A DNA stretch of 38,872 nt from Pseudomonadota bacterium (GTDB lineage: Bacteria > Pseudomonadota > Alphaproteobacteria > Acetobacterales > Acetobacteraceae). The notes beneath the pieces are model-generated. The model had not been told where the DNA came from. It saw nothing but the letters and a program-made list of their open reading frames with translations, and made no database searches. The DNA is taken from positions 1-38,872 of the forward strand of contig JAJZGI010000016.1 in the NCBI GenBank assembly GCA_021798575.1, in the 5' to 3' direction. Within the stretch, counting starts at the first letter, position 1, and every line of letters starts with the position of its first letter. Positions 7,725 through 17,831 of this stretch are shown piece by piece. The position numbers and the translations under genes were made by a program.

Positions 7725-8171
7725 CTATTTGCCCGTGTTGGCGAGCGCCTGGGTCTGGTTTGCCAGCAGCGCCACCTTCGTGAATCCGCCCTGGGTGATG
7801 GTCGCCATCACCTGCAGCATGTCCCCGTAGCTCACATCCTTGTCGCCGCGCACGAAAATCCGTTCGGCCTGATTGTTCTTCGATATCTGCTGCAAGGTTG
7901 CAACCAGGCCAGAGAGTTGCACCTGCGAGTTTTGCAGATATATCTGGTCCTTCGCGTTCACGGTGATGGTGATCGGCTTGGAGTCCGACGGCAGCTGCTT
8001 GGCGTTGGCCTGCGGCAGGTTGACGCTGACGCCCGAGGTGATCATCGGCGCGGTGACCATGAAGACGATGAGCAGCACGAGCATCACGTCCACCAGCGGG
8101 GTCACGTTGATCTCGGCCATCGGGCGGTAGCGCCGGCGGCCGCTGCCCGGGCCGATCATGCCGCCCGCCAT
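7725..8171 (-). CDS. tolR: TolR / ExbD-family biopolymer transport protein
   Basis: The 148-residue inner-membrane protein forms the proton-driven motor with TolQ. It has a short cytoplasmic N-terminus (GRRRYRPMAEINVTPLVDVM) and one transmembrane helix (VMLVLLIVFMVTAPMI) that carries the family's conserved aspartate in PLVDVMLV. A periplasmic ExbD-type domain follows, with the typical IFVRGDKDVSYGDMLQVM. Its ATG directly follows the tolQ stop with no spacer (TAGATG), so translation is probably coupled. Length is typical. Confidence 0.96.
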   Translation of the reverse strand: MAGGMIGPGSGRRRYRPMAEINVTPLVDVMLVLLIVFMVTAPMITSGVSVNLPQANAKQLPSDSKPITITVNAKDQIYLQNSQVQLSGLVATLQQISKNNQAERIFVRGDKDVSYGDMLQVMATITQGGFTKVALLANQTQALANTGK

Positions 8172-8888
<717 letters not shown>

Positions 8889-8895
8889 AATTCCG

Positions 8896-8900
8896 CTCCT
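8896..8900 (-). promoter_or_regulatory. ribosome binding site that fixes the tolQ TTG start
   Basis: On the minus strand AGGAG lies exactly 7 bases before the TTG of tolQ and overlaps the TAG stop of ybgC (8899-8901). This arrangement suggests ribosomes finishing ybgC re-initiate on tolQ. Confidence 0.75.
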
Positions 8901-9294
8901 ACCTCTTAAGTTTCATCGCCCATGCCTCGGGAATTCTGGCCGCCTTGCCATCTTCCGCGCGGACACATGCGAGGTTCATGTCCAGCACGGCCAGCGAGTC
9001 GCCGCCACGCCAGAAAGCCTGCTGCAAGGCGACCGACGCACCGCCAATGGCACGGAACGCCGTTTGGATGCGAATCACGTCATCCAGCCTCGCGGGCCGC
9101 TGATAGCGCAGATTGATGCGCCGCACCACAAACAAAACACCATGCTCGGCGAGCAATTCCATATGGGCGGCGCCCTGGGCGCGCAGCGCCTCGGTACGCG
9201 CGCGCTCGGCGAAGGCCAGGTAGTTGGCGTGGTATACGACGCCCCCGGCGTCGGTGTCCTGGTAGTATACCCGCAGGCTGTATTCGTGCGTCAA
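8899..9294 (-). CDS. ybgC: YbgC-type acyl-CoA thioesterase (Tol-Pal associated)
   Basis: The 131-residue hotdog-fold protein hydrolyses short or medium acyl-CoA thioesters and is almost always linked to tol genes. The 4HBT signature [19 protein letters not shown] at residues 10-28 includes the catalytic aspartate. Length is normal. Its start overlaps the ruvB stop by 4 bases, so ruv and tol genes sit in one transcription unit. The physiological substrate is unknown; roles in phospholipid metabolism have been suggested for relatives. Confidence 0.95.
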   Translation of the reverse strand: MTHEYSLRVYYQDTDAGGVVYHANYLAFAERARTEALRAQGAAHMELLAEHGVLFVVRRINLRYQRPARLDDVIRIQTAFRAIGGASVALQQAFWRGGDSLAVLDMNLACVRAEDGKAARIPEAWAMKLKR

Positions 9295-10334
9295 TTCTCG
9301 GCTCCATCGGCGAGTAGATCGCCCTGATCCGGGCGGTTTTGTGGCGGTTTGATGCCCAGATGCCGCCAGCCCGCCTCACCCAGCATGCGGCCACGGCTGG
9401 TGCGCAGCAGAAACCCCTCCTGGATGAGATAGGGCTCGACCACATCCTCCAGTGTGTCCCGCGCCTCGGCCAATGCCGCCGCCAGAGTCTCCACGCCGAC
9501 CGGGCCGCCCTGATGGTGCTCGGCCAGGCGCTTAAGATACCGCATATCCATGGCATCCAGCCCGACATGGTCAACATCCAGCCTGGTGAGGGCGGCGTCG
9601 GCCACGCCTGCATCAATTTTCAGCACGCCTGCCACCGCGGCGAAGTCCCGAATGCGGCGGGTCAGCCGCCCGGCGATGCGCGGGGTGCCGCGCGCCCGGC
9701 GCGCGATCTCGCGGGCGCCATCCTGCGTGAGGTTCATCGCCAGTTTTTCGCCCATGCGAGCAACGATGCGGGTGAGCTCCTCCGGCGTGTAGAAGATCAG
9801 CCGCAGCGGGATGCCGAAGCGGTCGCGCAGTGGGGTGGCCAGCAGCCCGGCGCGCGTGGTGGCTCCAACCAGGGTGAAGGGTTGCAGATCGATCCGCACG
9901 GTCCGCGCACCCGGGCCCTCGCCGATGATCAGGTCGAGCTGGAAATCCTCCATCGCGGGGTAGAGTATCTCCTCGATCGCGGGTTGCAGGCGATGGATCT
10001 CATCGATGAATAATACGTCATGCGCCTGGAGGTTCGTGAGGATTGCCGCGAGGTCGCCGGATTTCTGGATCACCGGGCCGGAGGTGGCGCGGAAACCCAC
10101 GCCCAGCTCGCGCGCCACGATCTGCGCCAGTGTCGTTTTGCCCAGGCCCGGCGGGCCATGCAGCAGCACATGGTCCAGTGCCTCGCCGCGCGATTTGGCG
10201 GCGGCGATGAAAATTTTCAGGTTCTCGCGGCTGGCCTGCTGGCCGGTGAAATCGTCCAGGCTCTGCGGGCGCAGCGAGGTCTCGGCGGTATCCTCCGCCG
10301 CCCGCTCACCGGAGACGAACCGCGTCTCGCTCAT
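9291..10334 (-). CDS. ruvB: Holliday junction DNA helicase RuvB
   Basis: The 347-residue AAA+ hexameric motor drives branch migration of Holliday junctions together with RuvA. Walker A is GPPGLGKT (residues 60-67), Walker B FIDEIHRL (DEIH at 111-114), sensor 1 VGATTRAG, and arginine-finger and sensor 2 regions ([14 protein letters not shown]). The C-terminal winged helix ([22 protein letters not shown]) is complete. It overlaps ruvA upstream and ybgC downstream by 4 bases each. Confidence 0.98.
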   Translation of the reverse strand: MSETRFVSGERAAEDTAETSLRPQSLDDFTGQQASRENLKIFIAAAKSRGEALDHVLLHGPPGLGKTTLAQIVARELGVGFRATSGPVIQKSGDLAAILTNLQAHDVLFIDEIHRLQPAIEEILYPAMEDFQLDLIIGEGPGARTVRIDLQPFTLVGATTRAGLLATPLRDRFGIPLRLIFYTPEELTRIVARMGEKLAMNLTQDGAREIARRARGTPRIAGRLTRRIRDFAAVAGVLKIDAGVADAALTRLDVDHVGLDAMDMRYLKRLAEHHQGGPVGVETLAAALAEARDTLEDVVEPYLIQEGFLLRTSRGRMLGEAGWRHLGIKPPQNRPDQGDLLADGAEN

Positions 10335-10924
10335 CGGGCCAGCGCCTTCAGGCCCGCGCGGATCATGACATCGAGGGCCGCATCCGGGCCATGCTCCTCA
10401 GCCGCGCGGGCCAGGGCGGCCTGTGCCTCGGCCTGGCGGTAGCCAAGGTTGAGCAGTGCGGAGAGCGCATCCGCCATTGCCCCCTTGGGCGCAAAGCCAA
10501 CCACCAGCGTGGCCCCGCCTGGCATTGCCCCGGCCTTGTCGCGCAGCTCCGTGCAGATGCGGATGGCGAGCTTCGGCCCGACGCCCGGCGTGCGGGTGAG
10601 CGCTGATTTGTCCGCGCTCGCGATCGCCGCGATCAACTCATCGGGTGAGAGCGCCGAGAGCAGCGCCAGCGCCAGCCTGGCACCCACACCCTGCACGGTG
10701 GTGAGCAGGCGGAACCAGTCCCGCTCGGCCCCGCTGGCAAAGCCATAGAGCGAGATGGCATCCTCGCGCACCTGGGTTTCGACCAGCAGGCTGGCGAGGC
10801 CGGATTGGGGCAGCGCGCCCAGCGTGCGGCTGGAGCAGAACAGCAGATACCCTACGCCGCCGACATCGATGATGCAGCGCCCGTCCTCGATGGCATCCAC
10901 CTGGCCACGCAGCCGCGCGATCAT
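10331..10924 (-). CDS. ruvA: Holliday junction DNA helicase subunit RuvA
   Basis: The 197-residue protein binds four-way junctions as a tetramer and recruits RuvB. Domain I starts [20 protein letters not shown]. Domain II holds two helix-hairpin-helix motifs ([16 protein letters not shown] and [18 protein letters not shown]). The C-terminal domain III ([19 protein letters not shown]) contacts RuvB. The start and stop both form 4-base overlaps with ruvC and ruvB. Confidence 0.98.
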   Translation of the reverse strand: MIARLRGQVDAIEDGRCIIDVGGVGYLLFCSSRTLGALPQSGLASLLVETQVREDAISLYGFASGAERDWFRLLTTVQGVGARLALALLSALSPDELIAAIASADKSALTRTPGVGPKLAIRICTELRDKAGAMPGGATLVVGFAPKGAMADALSALLNLGYRQAEAQAALARAAEEHGPDAALDVMIRAGLKALAR

Positions 10925-11418
10925 GCGCTTTGGCGCCGCAGCAGGATGCTGGCCCGGTGGTGCGCGTGGCAGATCGCCACCGCCAGCGCGTCGGCCGCAT
11001 CCGCGCGCTTCTGCACGGCGCCGGGCAGCAGCCGACGCACCATCAGCCCAACCTGCACCTTGTCCGCGTTGCCGGTACCTACCACCGAGAGCTTCACGGT
11101 TTTGGCGCCATATTCGAACACCTCGATGCCCGCCCGCGCCGGGGCGAGCAGCGCCACCCCCCGCGCATAGCCCAATTTTAATGTTGCGCTGGCGTTGCGG
11201 TTGACATAGGTCTCCTCGACCGCCGCCTCAGCCGGTGCATATTGCCGCAGAATCGCGGCCAGCCCGTCATCCAGCGCCTTCAGCCGCAGCGGCACATCGG
11301 CGATCGCCGCGGTGGAGATCACGCCGTCCGCCACATGGCGCAGGCGGTTGCCATCGGACTCCACGACCCCCCAGCCGGTGAAACGCAAGCCCGGATCGAT
11401 GCCCAAAATGCGGATCAA
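10921..11418 (-). CDS. ruvC: crossover junction endodeoxyribonuclease RuvC
   Basis: The 165-residue resolvase cuts Holliday junctions symmetrically. The four catalytic acidic residues align with the family: D8 in ILGIDPG, E68 or E69 in AAVEETYVN, and D140 and D143 in [15 protein letters not shown]. It overlaps yebC upstream by 4 bases and ruvA downstream by 4 bases, giving the common ruvC-ruvA-ruvB order. Confidence 0.98.
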   Translation of the reverse strand: MIRILGIDPGLRFTGWGVVESDGNRLRHVADGVISTAAIADVPLRLKALDDGLAAILRQYAPAEAAVEETYVNRNASATLKLGYARGVALLAPARAGIEVFEYGAKTVKLSVVGTGNADKVQVGLMVRRLLPGAVQKRADAADALAVAICHAHHRASILLRRQSA

Positions 11419-12161
11419 TCTTCCAGCTTCTGCATCACATCGTCGGGGATCTCGAAATTCGCATAGACGTTCTGGACGTCATCGTCATCCTCCAGCACAT
11501 CCAGTAATTTCAGCACGGCGCGGGATTTTTCCTCGTTCAGCGGCACGCTCATATTCGGGCGCCATTCGATCTTTGCCTCCGCCGGGGCGCCGAATTTTTG
11601 TTCCAGCGCGTCCCGCAGCGGGAAAAACGCCTCCACGCCGGCGGTGATCTCATGGCCCTGCACGTCGCTCACCACGTCGTCCGCGCCCGCCTCGATCGCC
11701 GCCTCCAGTATCATGTCCGCGTCCAGGCTGGGCGGGTAATGGACGACACCGAGATGCTTGAACATGAAGGCGACCGAATTGCTCTCCCCCAATGCGCCGC
11801 CGTATTTGTTGAAGGCCGAGCGGATGACGGCCGCGGTGCGGTTGCGGTTATCGGTCAGCGCCTCGATGATCACCGCGACGCCGGCCGGGCCGTGGCCCTC
11901 GTAGCGCACCGCCTCATAGTGCTCACGCCCCGCCGCACCCGCCGCGTTTTTGATCGCGCGCTCGATCGTATCGCGCGTCATGTTTGATTTCAGCCCCGCC
12001 GCGACGGCGGCGCGCAGACGCGGGTTGGAGGCTGGGTCCGGTAGACCCTCCCGCGCGGAGACCGTGATCTCGCGGATGATCTTGGCGAAGGCGCGGGCGC
12101 GCTTGGCATCCTGCGCGCCCTTGCGGTGCATGACGTTTTTAACATGGGAGTGTCCGGCCAT
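11415..12161 (-). CDS. yebC: YebC/PmpR-family regulatory or translation protein
   Basis: The 248-residue protein belongs to the TACO1/YebC family, linked to transcription control and to relief of ribosome stalling at proline stretches. It begins [19 protein letters not shown], with the family hallmark MAGHS and HRKG. It contains [24 protein letters not shown] and ends with the typical acidic [18 protein letters not shown]. It is the first gene of the ruv-tol operon. This is notable because the same operon encodes a TolA with eleven successive prolines; a link is inference. No clear promoter was seen in 12162-12244 on this strand. Confidence 0.95.
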   Translation of the reverse strand: MAGHSHVKNVMHRKGAQDAKRARAFAKIIREITVSAREGLPDPASNPRLRAAVAAGLKSNMTRDTIERAIKNAAGAAGREHYEAVRYEGHGPAGVAVIIEALTDNRNRTAAVIRSAFNKYGGALGESNSVAFMFKHLGVVHYPPSLDADMILEAAIEAGADDVVSDVQGHEITAGVEAFFPLRDALEQKFGAPAEAKIEWRPNMSVPLNEEKSRAVLKLLDVLEDDDDVQNVYANFEIPDDVMQKLED

Positions 12162-12202
12162 TCCCGTGGTTTAGCAGCCCGCGCGCCGCGCCGGAAGACG
12201 CA

Positions 12203-12232
12203 TTGACAGGCCGCCCTGCCCCGGCCTATCCG
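12203..12232 (+). promoter_or_regulatory. sigma-70-type promoter of tRNA-Val
   Basis: A perfect -35 box TTGACA (12203-12208) is followed, with an 18-base spacer, by TATCCG (12227-12232). Reading CTATCC instead gives a 17-base spacer. The tRNA begins at 12245, giving a leader of only a few bases. Confidence 0.65.
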
Positions 12233-12244
12233 GTGGCCCGACAT

Positions 12245-12319
12245 GGGCGCGTAGCTCAGCGGTAGAGCATTCGCTTCACACGCGAAGGGTCACAGGTTCA
12301 ATCCCTGTCGCGCCCACCA
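12245..12319 (+). tRNA. tRNA-Val (anticodon CAC)
   Basis: The 75-base cloverleaf includes an encoded CCA end. The acceptor stem GGGCGCG/CGCGCCC is perfect. The D-arm is GCTC/GAGC. The anticodon stem TTCGC/GCGAA frames the loop TTCACAC with anticodon CAC, reading GUG. The T-arm is ACAGG/CCTGT with loop TTCAATC. The variable loop has five bases. It lies between the divergent yebC start and the convergent end of murI, 20 bases away. Confidence 0.98.
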
Positions 12320-12339
12320 TGTTTCCTTATCAAACGCGA

Positions 12340-13113
12340 TTACAAGCAGGCCAGCGATGCGAAGCCGAATTCGCGAAGCCGCGTTTGCAGGATGGCGCGC
12401 TGGGTGGGCGGCGCGGTGAACCAGGCGGTCTCCGGCGCTGGGCCGGGCGGCGGGGTAAAATGGCTCGTAAGTGCGAGCGTGCGCCGGGCCACCGGCAGCG
12501 CCGGGTCGCACCAGGTGATGCCGGGGTACAGCGCCTGGAATTCCGGCAGCAAAAACGTGTAGTGGGTGCAGCCCAGGGCGATGGCGTCGATCGCCTCCGC
12601 GCCGGGGCGGGAAAATAACGGCGCGATGGCGGCGGCGACATCGACGCTCGCACCACGGAATTTCTGCTCCGCCAACTCCGCCAGGGTGGGTGTGCCCAGG
12701 CTGTGGATGGTGCAGCCGGGAGCGAATTCATTGATCAGCCCTTGGAGATAGGCCCGGCGCACCGTGGCCGCGGTGGCGAGCACACCCAGATGTCTGGTTT
12801 TGCTGGCGGCGGCGGCGGGCTTGATGGGCGGGACGCAGCCGATGAAGGGCGTGGTGAAGGCGGCGCGCAGGGCGGGCAGCGCGATGGTGCTGGCGGTGTT
12901 GCAGGCGATGACCACGGCATCGGGCGTGAAGCGCTGGATGGCATCCCCCAGCAGGACGAGAATATGGGCCAGCAGCGGCGCGTCGGCTTTCTCGCCATAC
13001 GGGAAAAACACGTTATCGGCGAGGTAGGTGATTCGCGCCTTTGGTTGCAGGCGGCGGATCTCCCGCACCACGCCCAGGCCGCCGATGCCGGAATCAAAAA
13101 CCAGCAGATGCAC
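12340..13113 (-). CDS. murI: glutamate racemase
   Basis: The 257-residue cytoplasmic enzyme makes D-glutamate for peptidoglycan. Both catalytic cysteine motifs are visible: VIACNTAS and ALGCTHYTFLLP. The N-terminal FDSGIGGLGVVREI and YLADNVFFPYG are also typical. The start is GTG; the conserved LLVFDSGIGG begins at residue 3, leaving no room for an upstream start. It lies 26 bases after rodA and is probably the last gene of the mre-mrd unit, so precursor supply is linked to the elongation machinery. Confidence 0.95.
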   Translation of the reverse strand: MHLLVFDSGIGGLGVVREIRRLQPKARITYLADNVFFPYGEKADAPLLAHILVLLGDAIQRFTPDAVVIACNTASTIALPALRAAFTTPFIGCVPPIKPAAAASKTRHLGVLATAATVRRAYLQGLINEFAPGCTIHSLGTPTLAELAEQKFRGASVDVAAAIAPLFSRPGAEAIDAIALGCTHYTFLLPEFQALYPGITWCDPALPVARRTLALTSHFTPPPGPAPETAWFTAPPTQRAILQTRLREFGFASLACL

Positions 13114-13139
13114 GGTGGATGGCCCAGCGGAGCAGGAGT

Positions 13140-14297
13140 TTAGTCATCGCCGCTGGCGAAGGTGACATCGCGGTGGACATGCACGGACATGAGGACGCCA
13201 AAGCCGAGCATGACGGCGGTGAGGGCCGAGCCGCCATAGGAGATGAGCGGCAGCGGCACGCCGCCCACCGGGATGAGGCCCATGACCATCGAGAGGTTGA
13301 CGAAGCAATAGAGAAAAAAATTCGTGCCGATGCCCAGCGCTACCAGCCGACCGAACTGGTGGGTGCAGGTGGTCGCGATGTAGAAGGCGATGGCGATGAT
13401 GCTGGCCAGCAGCGCCAGCACCGCGACGCTGCCCAGAAAGCCGAATTCCTCCGCGATGATGGTGAAGACGAAATCCGTCTGTTTCTCGGGCAGGAAATTG
13501 AGCTGGTTCTGCGTGCCGTGCAGGTAGCCCTGGCCAAAAAACCCGCCCGAGCCAAGGGCGATTTTTGACTGGATGATGTTGTAGCCAGCGCCCAGAGGGT
13601 CTGACCCGGGGTTGAGGAACGTGATGATGCGGGCGCGCTGATAGGCGTGCAGGTGATGATAGATGAGCGGTGCGGCGATGGCGATGAGCGCCAGCAGGAT
13701 GGCGAATTTCCACCACCGCACGCCGGCCCCAAGCAGCAGCGTGGAGCCCAGCAGCGCGGTGATGATGGCGGTGCCGAGGTTCGGCTCCTTGAGGATGAGG
13801 CCGACGGGAAGCAGGATGATGAGGACGGCGGGCAGCAGAAACAACAGGTTGGCGACACGCTCATAGGACGCCCGGTGCAAATACGACGCCAGCGCCAGAA
13901 TAAGAAAGAGCTTCATCAGCTCGCTCGGCTGGATTTCCATGCCGCCCACCGTGATCCAGCGTTTGGCGCCGAGCCCGGTATGGCCGAACTTCATCACCAC
14001 CAGCAGCAGCAGGATACCCAGCGCATAGGCCACCCAGGAAAACTTCGCGATGACGCGGATATCCACCATCGCGATGGCAAACATGAGCAACAGGGCGCCA
14101 AAAAACCGGAAAATCTGGCTGTTGGCGTATGGCGTGGGGGAACCGCCGGCGGCGGAATAGAGCGCGGTGTAGCCGACCCCGGCCAGCAGGCCGACGCAGA
14201 GGACGAACAGCCAGTTCATGGCGAGAAATTTGGGCGCGAGACCAAGGCCGCGCTCGCGCAGCAGGAACCGGCGCGCAGCGATGGGTTGCAGGCTCAT
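13140..14297 (-). CDS. rodA: rod-shape peptidoglycan polymerase RodA (SEDS family)
   Basis: The 385-residue multispanning membrane protein polymerises glycan strands during elongation in complex with PBP2. About ten hydrophobic helices are visible. Conserved segments include NWLFVLCVGLLAGVGYTALY, IQPSELMKLFLILALA, LLILKEPNLGTAII-like residues, GAGYNIIQSKIALGSGGF, LPEKQTDFVFTIIAEEFGF and GVPLPLISYGGSAL. It overlaps mrdA by 4 bases, the classic mrdA-rodA pair. Confidence 0.97.
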   Translation of the reverse strand: MSLQPIAARRFLLRERGLGLAPKFLAMNWLFVLCVGLLAGVGYTALYSAAGGSPTPYANSQIFRFFGALLLMFAIAMVDIRVIAKFSWVAYALGILLLLVVMKFGHTGLGAKRWITVGGMEIQPSELMKLFLILALASYLHRASYERVANLLFLLPAVLIILLPVGLILKEPNLGTAIITALLGSTLLLGAGVRWWKFAILLALIAIAAPLIYHHLHAYQRARIITFLNPGSDPLGAGYNIIQSKIALGSGGFFGQGYLHGTQNQLNFLPEKQTDFVFTIIAEEFGFLGSVAVLALLASIIAIAFYIATTCTHQFGRLVALGIGTNFFLYCFVNLSMVMGLIPVGGVPLPLISYGGSALTAVMLGFGVLMSVHVHRDVTFASGDD

Positions 14298-16162
14298 GCC
14301 GGAGCGGCCAGGGGCGTGGGTTGGGGTGGCAGCGGCGCATCACGCCCGGCGGGGTCGTGGAGGAGCGCGTAGGTGATGAGGTCGTGCGCGATGGGGGCGG
14401 CGGATTCCGAGCCCCAGTTGCCATGCTCGACGACGACGGCGACGGCATAGCGCGGTGCGGCGACGGGCGCGTAGGCCACGAACAGCGCATTGGGCCGGTC
14501 CACCCAGGGGATCGTCTCGTCGTTGAAATTTACACCCTTTTCAGCGCCCGTGTCATCGCGGACCTGCGCGGTGCCGGTTTTGCCCGCCATCTGCACATTC
14601 GGCAGCGTCAGCCGTGCACCATAGCCGGTGCCAGCGGGGGTGTTGACCACCTCGAACAGGCCCTGGCGGACGACGGCGAGGTGACGGTCGTCGATATCCA
14701 GCGCCGGCCAGGCGCCCGGCAGGGAGCCGCTCTGCAGCGCACCCGCGATCCGCCTTGTGATATGCGGGCCGATTGCCACGCCTGAGGCGATGCGCGCGAT
14801 CATCGTGGCCAGGGCCAGCGGGGTGACCTGGGTGTAGCCCTGGCCGATGCCCTGGACGACGGTGCTGCCCGGCTCCCACACGATGCCCTGCGCGCGCGCC
14901 CACCGGTGAGTGGGCACGAGGCCGGGCGCGCCGCCCGGAATGTCCAGTTGCAGGTCCGTGCCGATGCCCAGCTTGTGCGCCATGGCGGCCAGGTCGTCGA
15001 TGCCGGTCATCAGCGCGACCTGGTAGAAAAACACGTCGCAGCTCACCTGCAGGGCGGTGGTGACGGTGATATGGCCATGCGCGACGTGATTGTCGCACCA
15101 GAAGATATGATCACCCAGTTTGAGAAAACCGGGGCAGAACAGAATGGTGTCCGCCGTGAGCGCGCCCTTTTTCATCGCCGCCAGGGCGGCGGTGGGCTTG
15201 AAGGTGGAGCCGGGCGCGAACAGGCCGGCGGTGGCCTTATTTTCCAGCGGATGGGCCGGGTTGGCCATCCATTGGTCCCAGATTTCGGTAGGCACGCCTT
15301 TGTCGAACAGGGCGGGGTCGAAAGACGGGCTGCTGGCCATCGCGAGAATCTCACCCGTCTGGGTGTCCAGCACGACGGCGGCGCCAGCCTGCTTGGTCAA
15401 GCTCTGCACCGCGAGGGATTGCAACCCCGCATCGAGCGCCAAGGTGACGGTTTGCCCGGGCGTACCCGGATTTTCCGCGACGTTGCGCACGACCTGGCCG
15501 TGGACGTTGGTCTCCGTCTGCACCGAGCCGGGGCTGCCACGCAGCAACAGATCCTGCGCGGCCTCGACCCCGGTGCGACCGATGCGCATACCGGGCAGGG
15601 CCAGCACCGGCTGCGCCTGCACCTCCGCCTGGTTGGGCCGGGCGACGTAGCCGACGGCATGGGCGAGGCCGGGGCCGAGCGGATAGATCCGGCTGGTGCC
15701 AACCTCCACGATGACGCCCGGCAGGTTGGGCGTGTTGACCTCGATCGCCGCCATGTCCGGCCAGTCCAGATAGTCCTTCAGCATCACCGGGATGTAGCCT
15801 GGACGGTCGGCGAGGTCCGCCGTGATGCGGACGCGCTCAGCCACCGAGAGCGGCACGAGTTTTGTGAAATTATCCAGCACCGCCTGAGGGTCCGGCGCCA
15901 GGGCCTGCATGAACAAGGCGCGCCAGTGCTGCTGGTTGCCCGCCAGGGTGGCGCCAAAACGGTCGGTGATGAGGCCACGCCTGGGCGCGGTGAGACGCTC
16001 CGATATGGCGTTCTGCTTCGCCATGAGAGCGTATTTGCCGTGCTGGGAGACCTGGAGATTATAGAGCCGCGCACCGATGGCGGTGAACACCGCCAACTGC
16101 CCGGCGCCGATGAGCAGCGCCCGGCGGGTGAAGGCGTTGCGGTGTTGGTTGTCGCGTTGCAT
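14294..16162 (-). CDS. mrdA: penicillin-binding protein 2 (elongation transpeptidase)
   Basis: The protein is about 622 residues. A membrane anchor follows NAFTRRALLIGAGQ. A dimerisation domain is followed by the transpeptidase domain with SxxK in GLFAPGSTFKPTAA, SxD in QVSCDVFFYQ and KTG in MAGKTGTAQV. It crosslinks new glycan made by RodA in lateral wall growth. I chose the ATG at 16162, where the family-like MQRDNQHRNAFTRRA begins. An upstream TTG at 16207 in frame would put the start inside the -35 box of the promoter seen at 16179-16207. It sits between mreD and rodA. Confidence 0.95.
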   Translation of the reverse strand: MQRDNQHRNAFTRRALLIGAGQLAVFTAIGARLYNLQVSQHGKYALMAKQNAISERLTAPRRGLITDRFGATLAGNQQHWRALFMQALAPDPQAVLDNFTKLVPLSVAERVRITADLADRPGYIPVMLKDYLDWPDMAAIEVNTPNLPGVIVEVGTSRIYPLGPGLAHAVGYVARPNQAEVQAQPVLALPGMRIGRTGVEAAQDLLLRGSPGSVQTETNVHGQVVRNVAENPGTPGQTVTLALDAGLQSLAVQSLTKQAGAAVVLDTQTGEILAMASSPSFDPALFDKGVPTEIWDQWMANPAHPLENKATAGLFAPGSTFKPTAALAAMKKGALTADTILFCPGFLKLGDHIFWCDNHVAHGHITVTTALQVSCDVFFYQVALMTGIDDLAAMAHKLGIGTDLQLDIPGGAPGLVPTHRWARAQGIVWEPGSTVVQGIGQGYTQVTPLALATMIARIASGVAIGPHITRRIAGALQSGSLPGAWPALDIDDRHLAVVRQGLFEVVNTPAGTGYGARLTLPNVQMAGKTGTAQVRDDTGAEKGVNFNDETIPWVDRPNALFVAYAPVAAPRYAVAVVVEHGNWGSESAAPIAHDLITYALLHDPAGRDAPLPPQPTPLAAPA

Positions 16163-16178
16163 GACGCGCGGCAGAAAG

Positions 16179-16207
16179 CATTTATTGGGGCGGAAGAAAA
16201 GCGTCAA
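16179..16207 (-). promoter_or_regulatory. possible internal promoter for mrdA-rodA-murI
   Basis: On the minus strand TTGACG (16207-16202) and TAAATG (16184-16179) are separated by exactly 17 bases. They lie 16 bases before the mrdA ATG at 16162. The -35 matches 5 of 6 consensus bases and the -10 matches 3 of 6. It would let mrdA-rodA-murI be expressed apart from mreCD. Confidence 0.45.
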
Positions 16208-16229
16208 CCGTGCAATGATAGTGATGAGA

Positions 16230-16772
16230 TCACGCCAGCTCGACGGCGGCGGCGCCGCGGTGGGCGCGGGTGAAAAAGGCGGCGAAGGCCGGGTAGAAGC
16301 CGACTGCGAAGAGCATTTGCAGGGCGAGCGGGGCGGCCGGCAGCTGGCGCAGGGTGAGCAGGCTCTGGGCCGCCCAGCTGAGCCCGCAGGTGACGGTGGC
16401 CAGCAGGCAGAACACGGCCCAGACGGTGAGGAAATTTTGCGCCACGAGGCGGCGGCGGCTGAGCAGGGTGACCCCTTGCAGCAGCAGCAGCAGCACCGCC
16501 CACATGCCCAACGGTGTGAGGCCCAGGAGGTCTAACAACAAGCCGACGGTGGCGACAAAGGGCGCTGGCAGCGAAGCCGGACGATAGAGCGACCAGAAAA
16601 ACACGCAGGCCATGGCATAGACCGGCCGTAGCGCCGCCTGGCCGGGCAGGCCGAAGGGCATGCCTATCAGGAACAGCCCGAAGACGAGGACACCAACGGG
16701 GAAGATGTAGCGCGACGCAGCGTCCAGTTGGCGCCAGATACTGGGTTGGCGACGCATGGGCAGGCGAGTCAT
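16230..16772 (-). CDS. mreD: rod-shape-determining protein MreD
   Basis: The 180-residue inner-membrane protein has about five hydrophobic segments, including YIFPVGVLVFGLFLIGMPFG, MACVFFWSLYRP, FVATVGLLLDLLGLTPLG and FLTVWAVFCLLATVTCG. The YRP and GLLLDLL motifs are typical. It is part of the elongasome with MreC, RodA and PBP2. It overlaps mreC by 4 bases, and 67 bases separate it from the mrdA ATG. Confidence 0.92.
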   Translation of the reverse strand: MTRLPMRRQPSIWRQLDAASRYIFPVGVLVFGLFLIGMPFGLPGQAALRPVYAMACVFFWSLYRPASLPAPFVATVGLLLDLLGLTPLGMWAVLLLLLQGVTLLSRRRLVAQNFLTVWAVFCLLATVTCGLSWAAQSLLTLRQLPAAPLALQMLFAVGFYPAFAAFFTRAHRGAAAVELA

Positions 16773-17653
16773 GCCCGGGGCTTGCGATAGCGCGGGGCGG
16801 CTTTTGCGGCGTGCGGGATGGGTGTGAGAACGGGCAGATTGCTGGGGTAGCTGAACAGGCGCAGCAGGCGGAGCGCGGCCAGGTTCGCGAGCGGGAGCAC
16901 GACCGGATGGTTCTGCGAGTCGTAATGCACGATGCCGACCGGCAAGCCCGGCGGAAATGCCCCGCCGACCGCGCTGGTGAGCACCATGGCGCCCTCAGCC
17001 GGTGGGGAGCCGGGCGACCAGTAGAGCAAGGACGGGTCTGCCCCGTTGGTGCCGACCATGAGCGCTGGCGCACCGCTGGCCCCCAGCGCCACGGGGACGC
17101 GGCTGTTGAGGTCCGTGATGAGCAGGACGCGCGCCGCACGCTCCCCGGCTTCCACGACCCGGCCGACGATACCCCGTCCGTCCATCGCGATGGCGCCGAT
17201 GAGACCGGCGGGCTTGGCGATATCGGGCAGTGCGACCAGCACCGAGCGTGAATAGACGCCGCCCAGATCCGCCACGACCTCCCCGGTATAGAATTTTGGC
17301 GCGGGAGGTGGGACGTAGTGCAGGCTGGATTGCAGCGCGTTGTTCTGCGCCGCGAGGGCCATGGCGACGGACTGCCATTGCAGCAGGCTCGCATTCTCGG
17401 CCCGGAGCTGGGCATTTTCAGACGCTAGGTTGAACAACTGGCCGATGGCACCGGTGCCGTGCTCCGCCGCGGCAATGGGGCCGGAGACTAGCTCATAGGC
17501 AGGGGCCAAAGCATCGTCGATCCCGGTGCGCAGATGGTCCGTGAGTCCCTGGTCCGCCCGGCCGATGAGCATCAGCGCCAGGGAAAACAGGAACATCACC
17601 GGCAGCGTGAGCCGCGAAATGGCCTGCCGGAACGGGACGGACAACCTCAGCAC
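16769..17653 (-). CDS. mreC: cell-shape-determining protein MreC
   Basis: The 294-residue protein is a periplasmic scaffold of the elongasome. A transmembrane helix (LTLPVMFLFSLALMLIG) is followed by a coiled-coil segment (LFNLASENAQLRAENASLLQ) and the beta-domains (GEVVADLGGVYSRSVLV, GAIAMDGRGIVGRVVEAG, LLITDLNSRVPV). The start is GTG with a GGAG about 11 bases upstream. It is first in the cluster. mreB, normally just upstream, is absent here; yggS occupies that side. Confidence 0.95.
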   Translation of the reverse strand: MLRLSVPFRQAISRLTLPVMFLFSLALMLIGRADQGLTDHLRTGIDDALAPAYELVSGPIAAAEHGTGAIGQLFNLASENAQLRAENASLLQWQSVAMALAAQNNALQSSLHYVPPPAPKFYTGEVVADLGGVYSRSVLVALPDIAKPAGLIGAIAMDGRGIVGRVVEAGERAARVLLITDLNSRVPVALGASGAPALMVGTNGADPSLLYWSPGSPPAEGAMVLTSAVGGAFPPGLPVGIVHYDSQNHPVVLPLANLAALRLLRLFSYPSNLPVLTPIPHAAKAAPRYRKPRA

Positions 17654-17831
17654 CCCGAAGACGTCTCCACCAAAGACTTAAATTAGGCCGAGTGACTACC
17701 CTTTTTAATTAGCTGCGCACAGGGGCTTGGCAAAAAATATCGGGCGATTCTTAACATTTAATGAATGATTTGGCCATGATCACGCATTTTTGATCAAAAT
17801 CGTTGCGGCATATGCATAGTTTCCACCGTAT
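17654..17831. other. intergenic region between yggS and mreC with a GATC-centred palindrome
   Basis: This 178-base AT-rich gap contains the perfect 12-base palindrome TTTTGATCAAAA at 17788-17799. A weak minus-strand candidate promoter for mreC is TTGCCA at 17731-17726 with TAATTA 16 bases on; its -10 is poor. No small ORF, RNA gene or mreB remnant was recognised. Confidence 0.4.

Noticed and set aside
16204-17415. 403-codon minus-strand frame over mreC/mreD
   Set aside because: It overlaps both real genes in a different phase and is rich in Arg, Ser and Pro with no motif.
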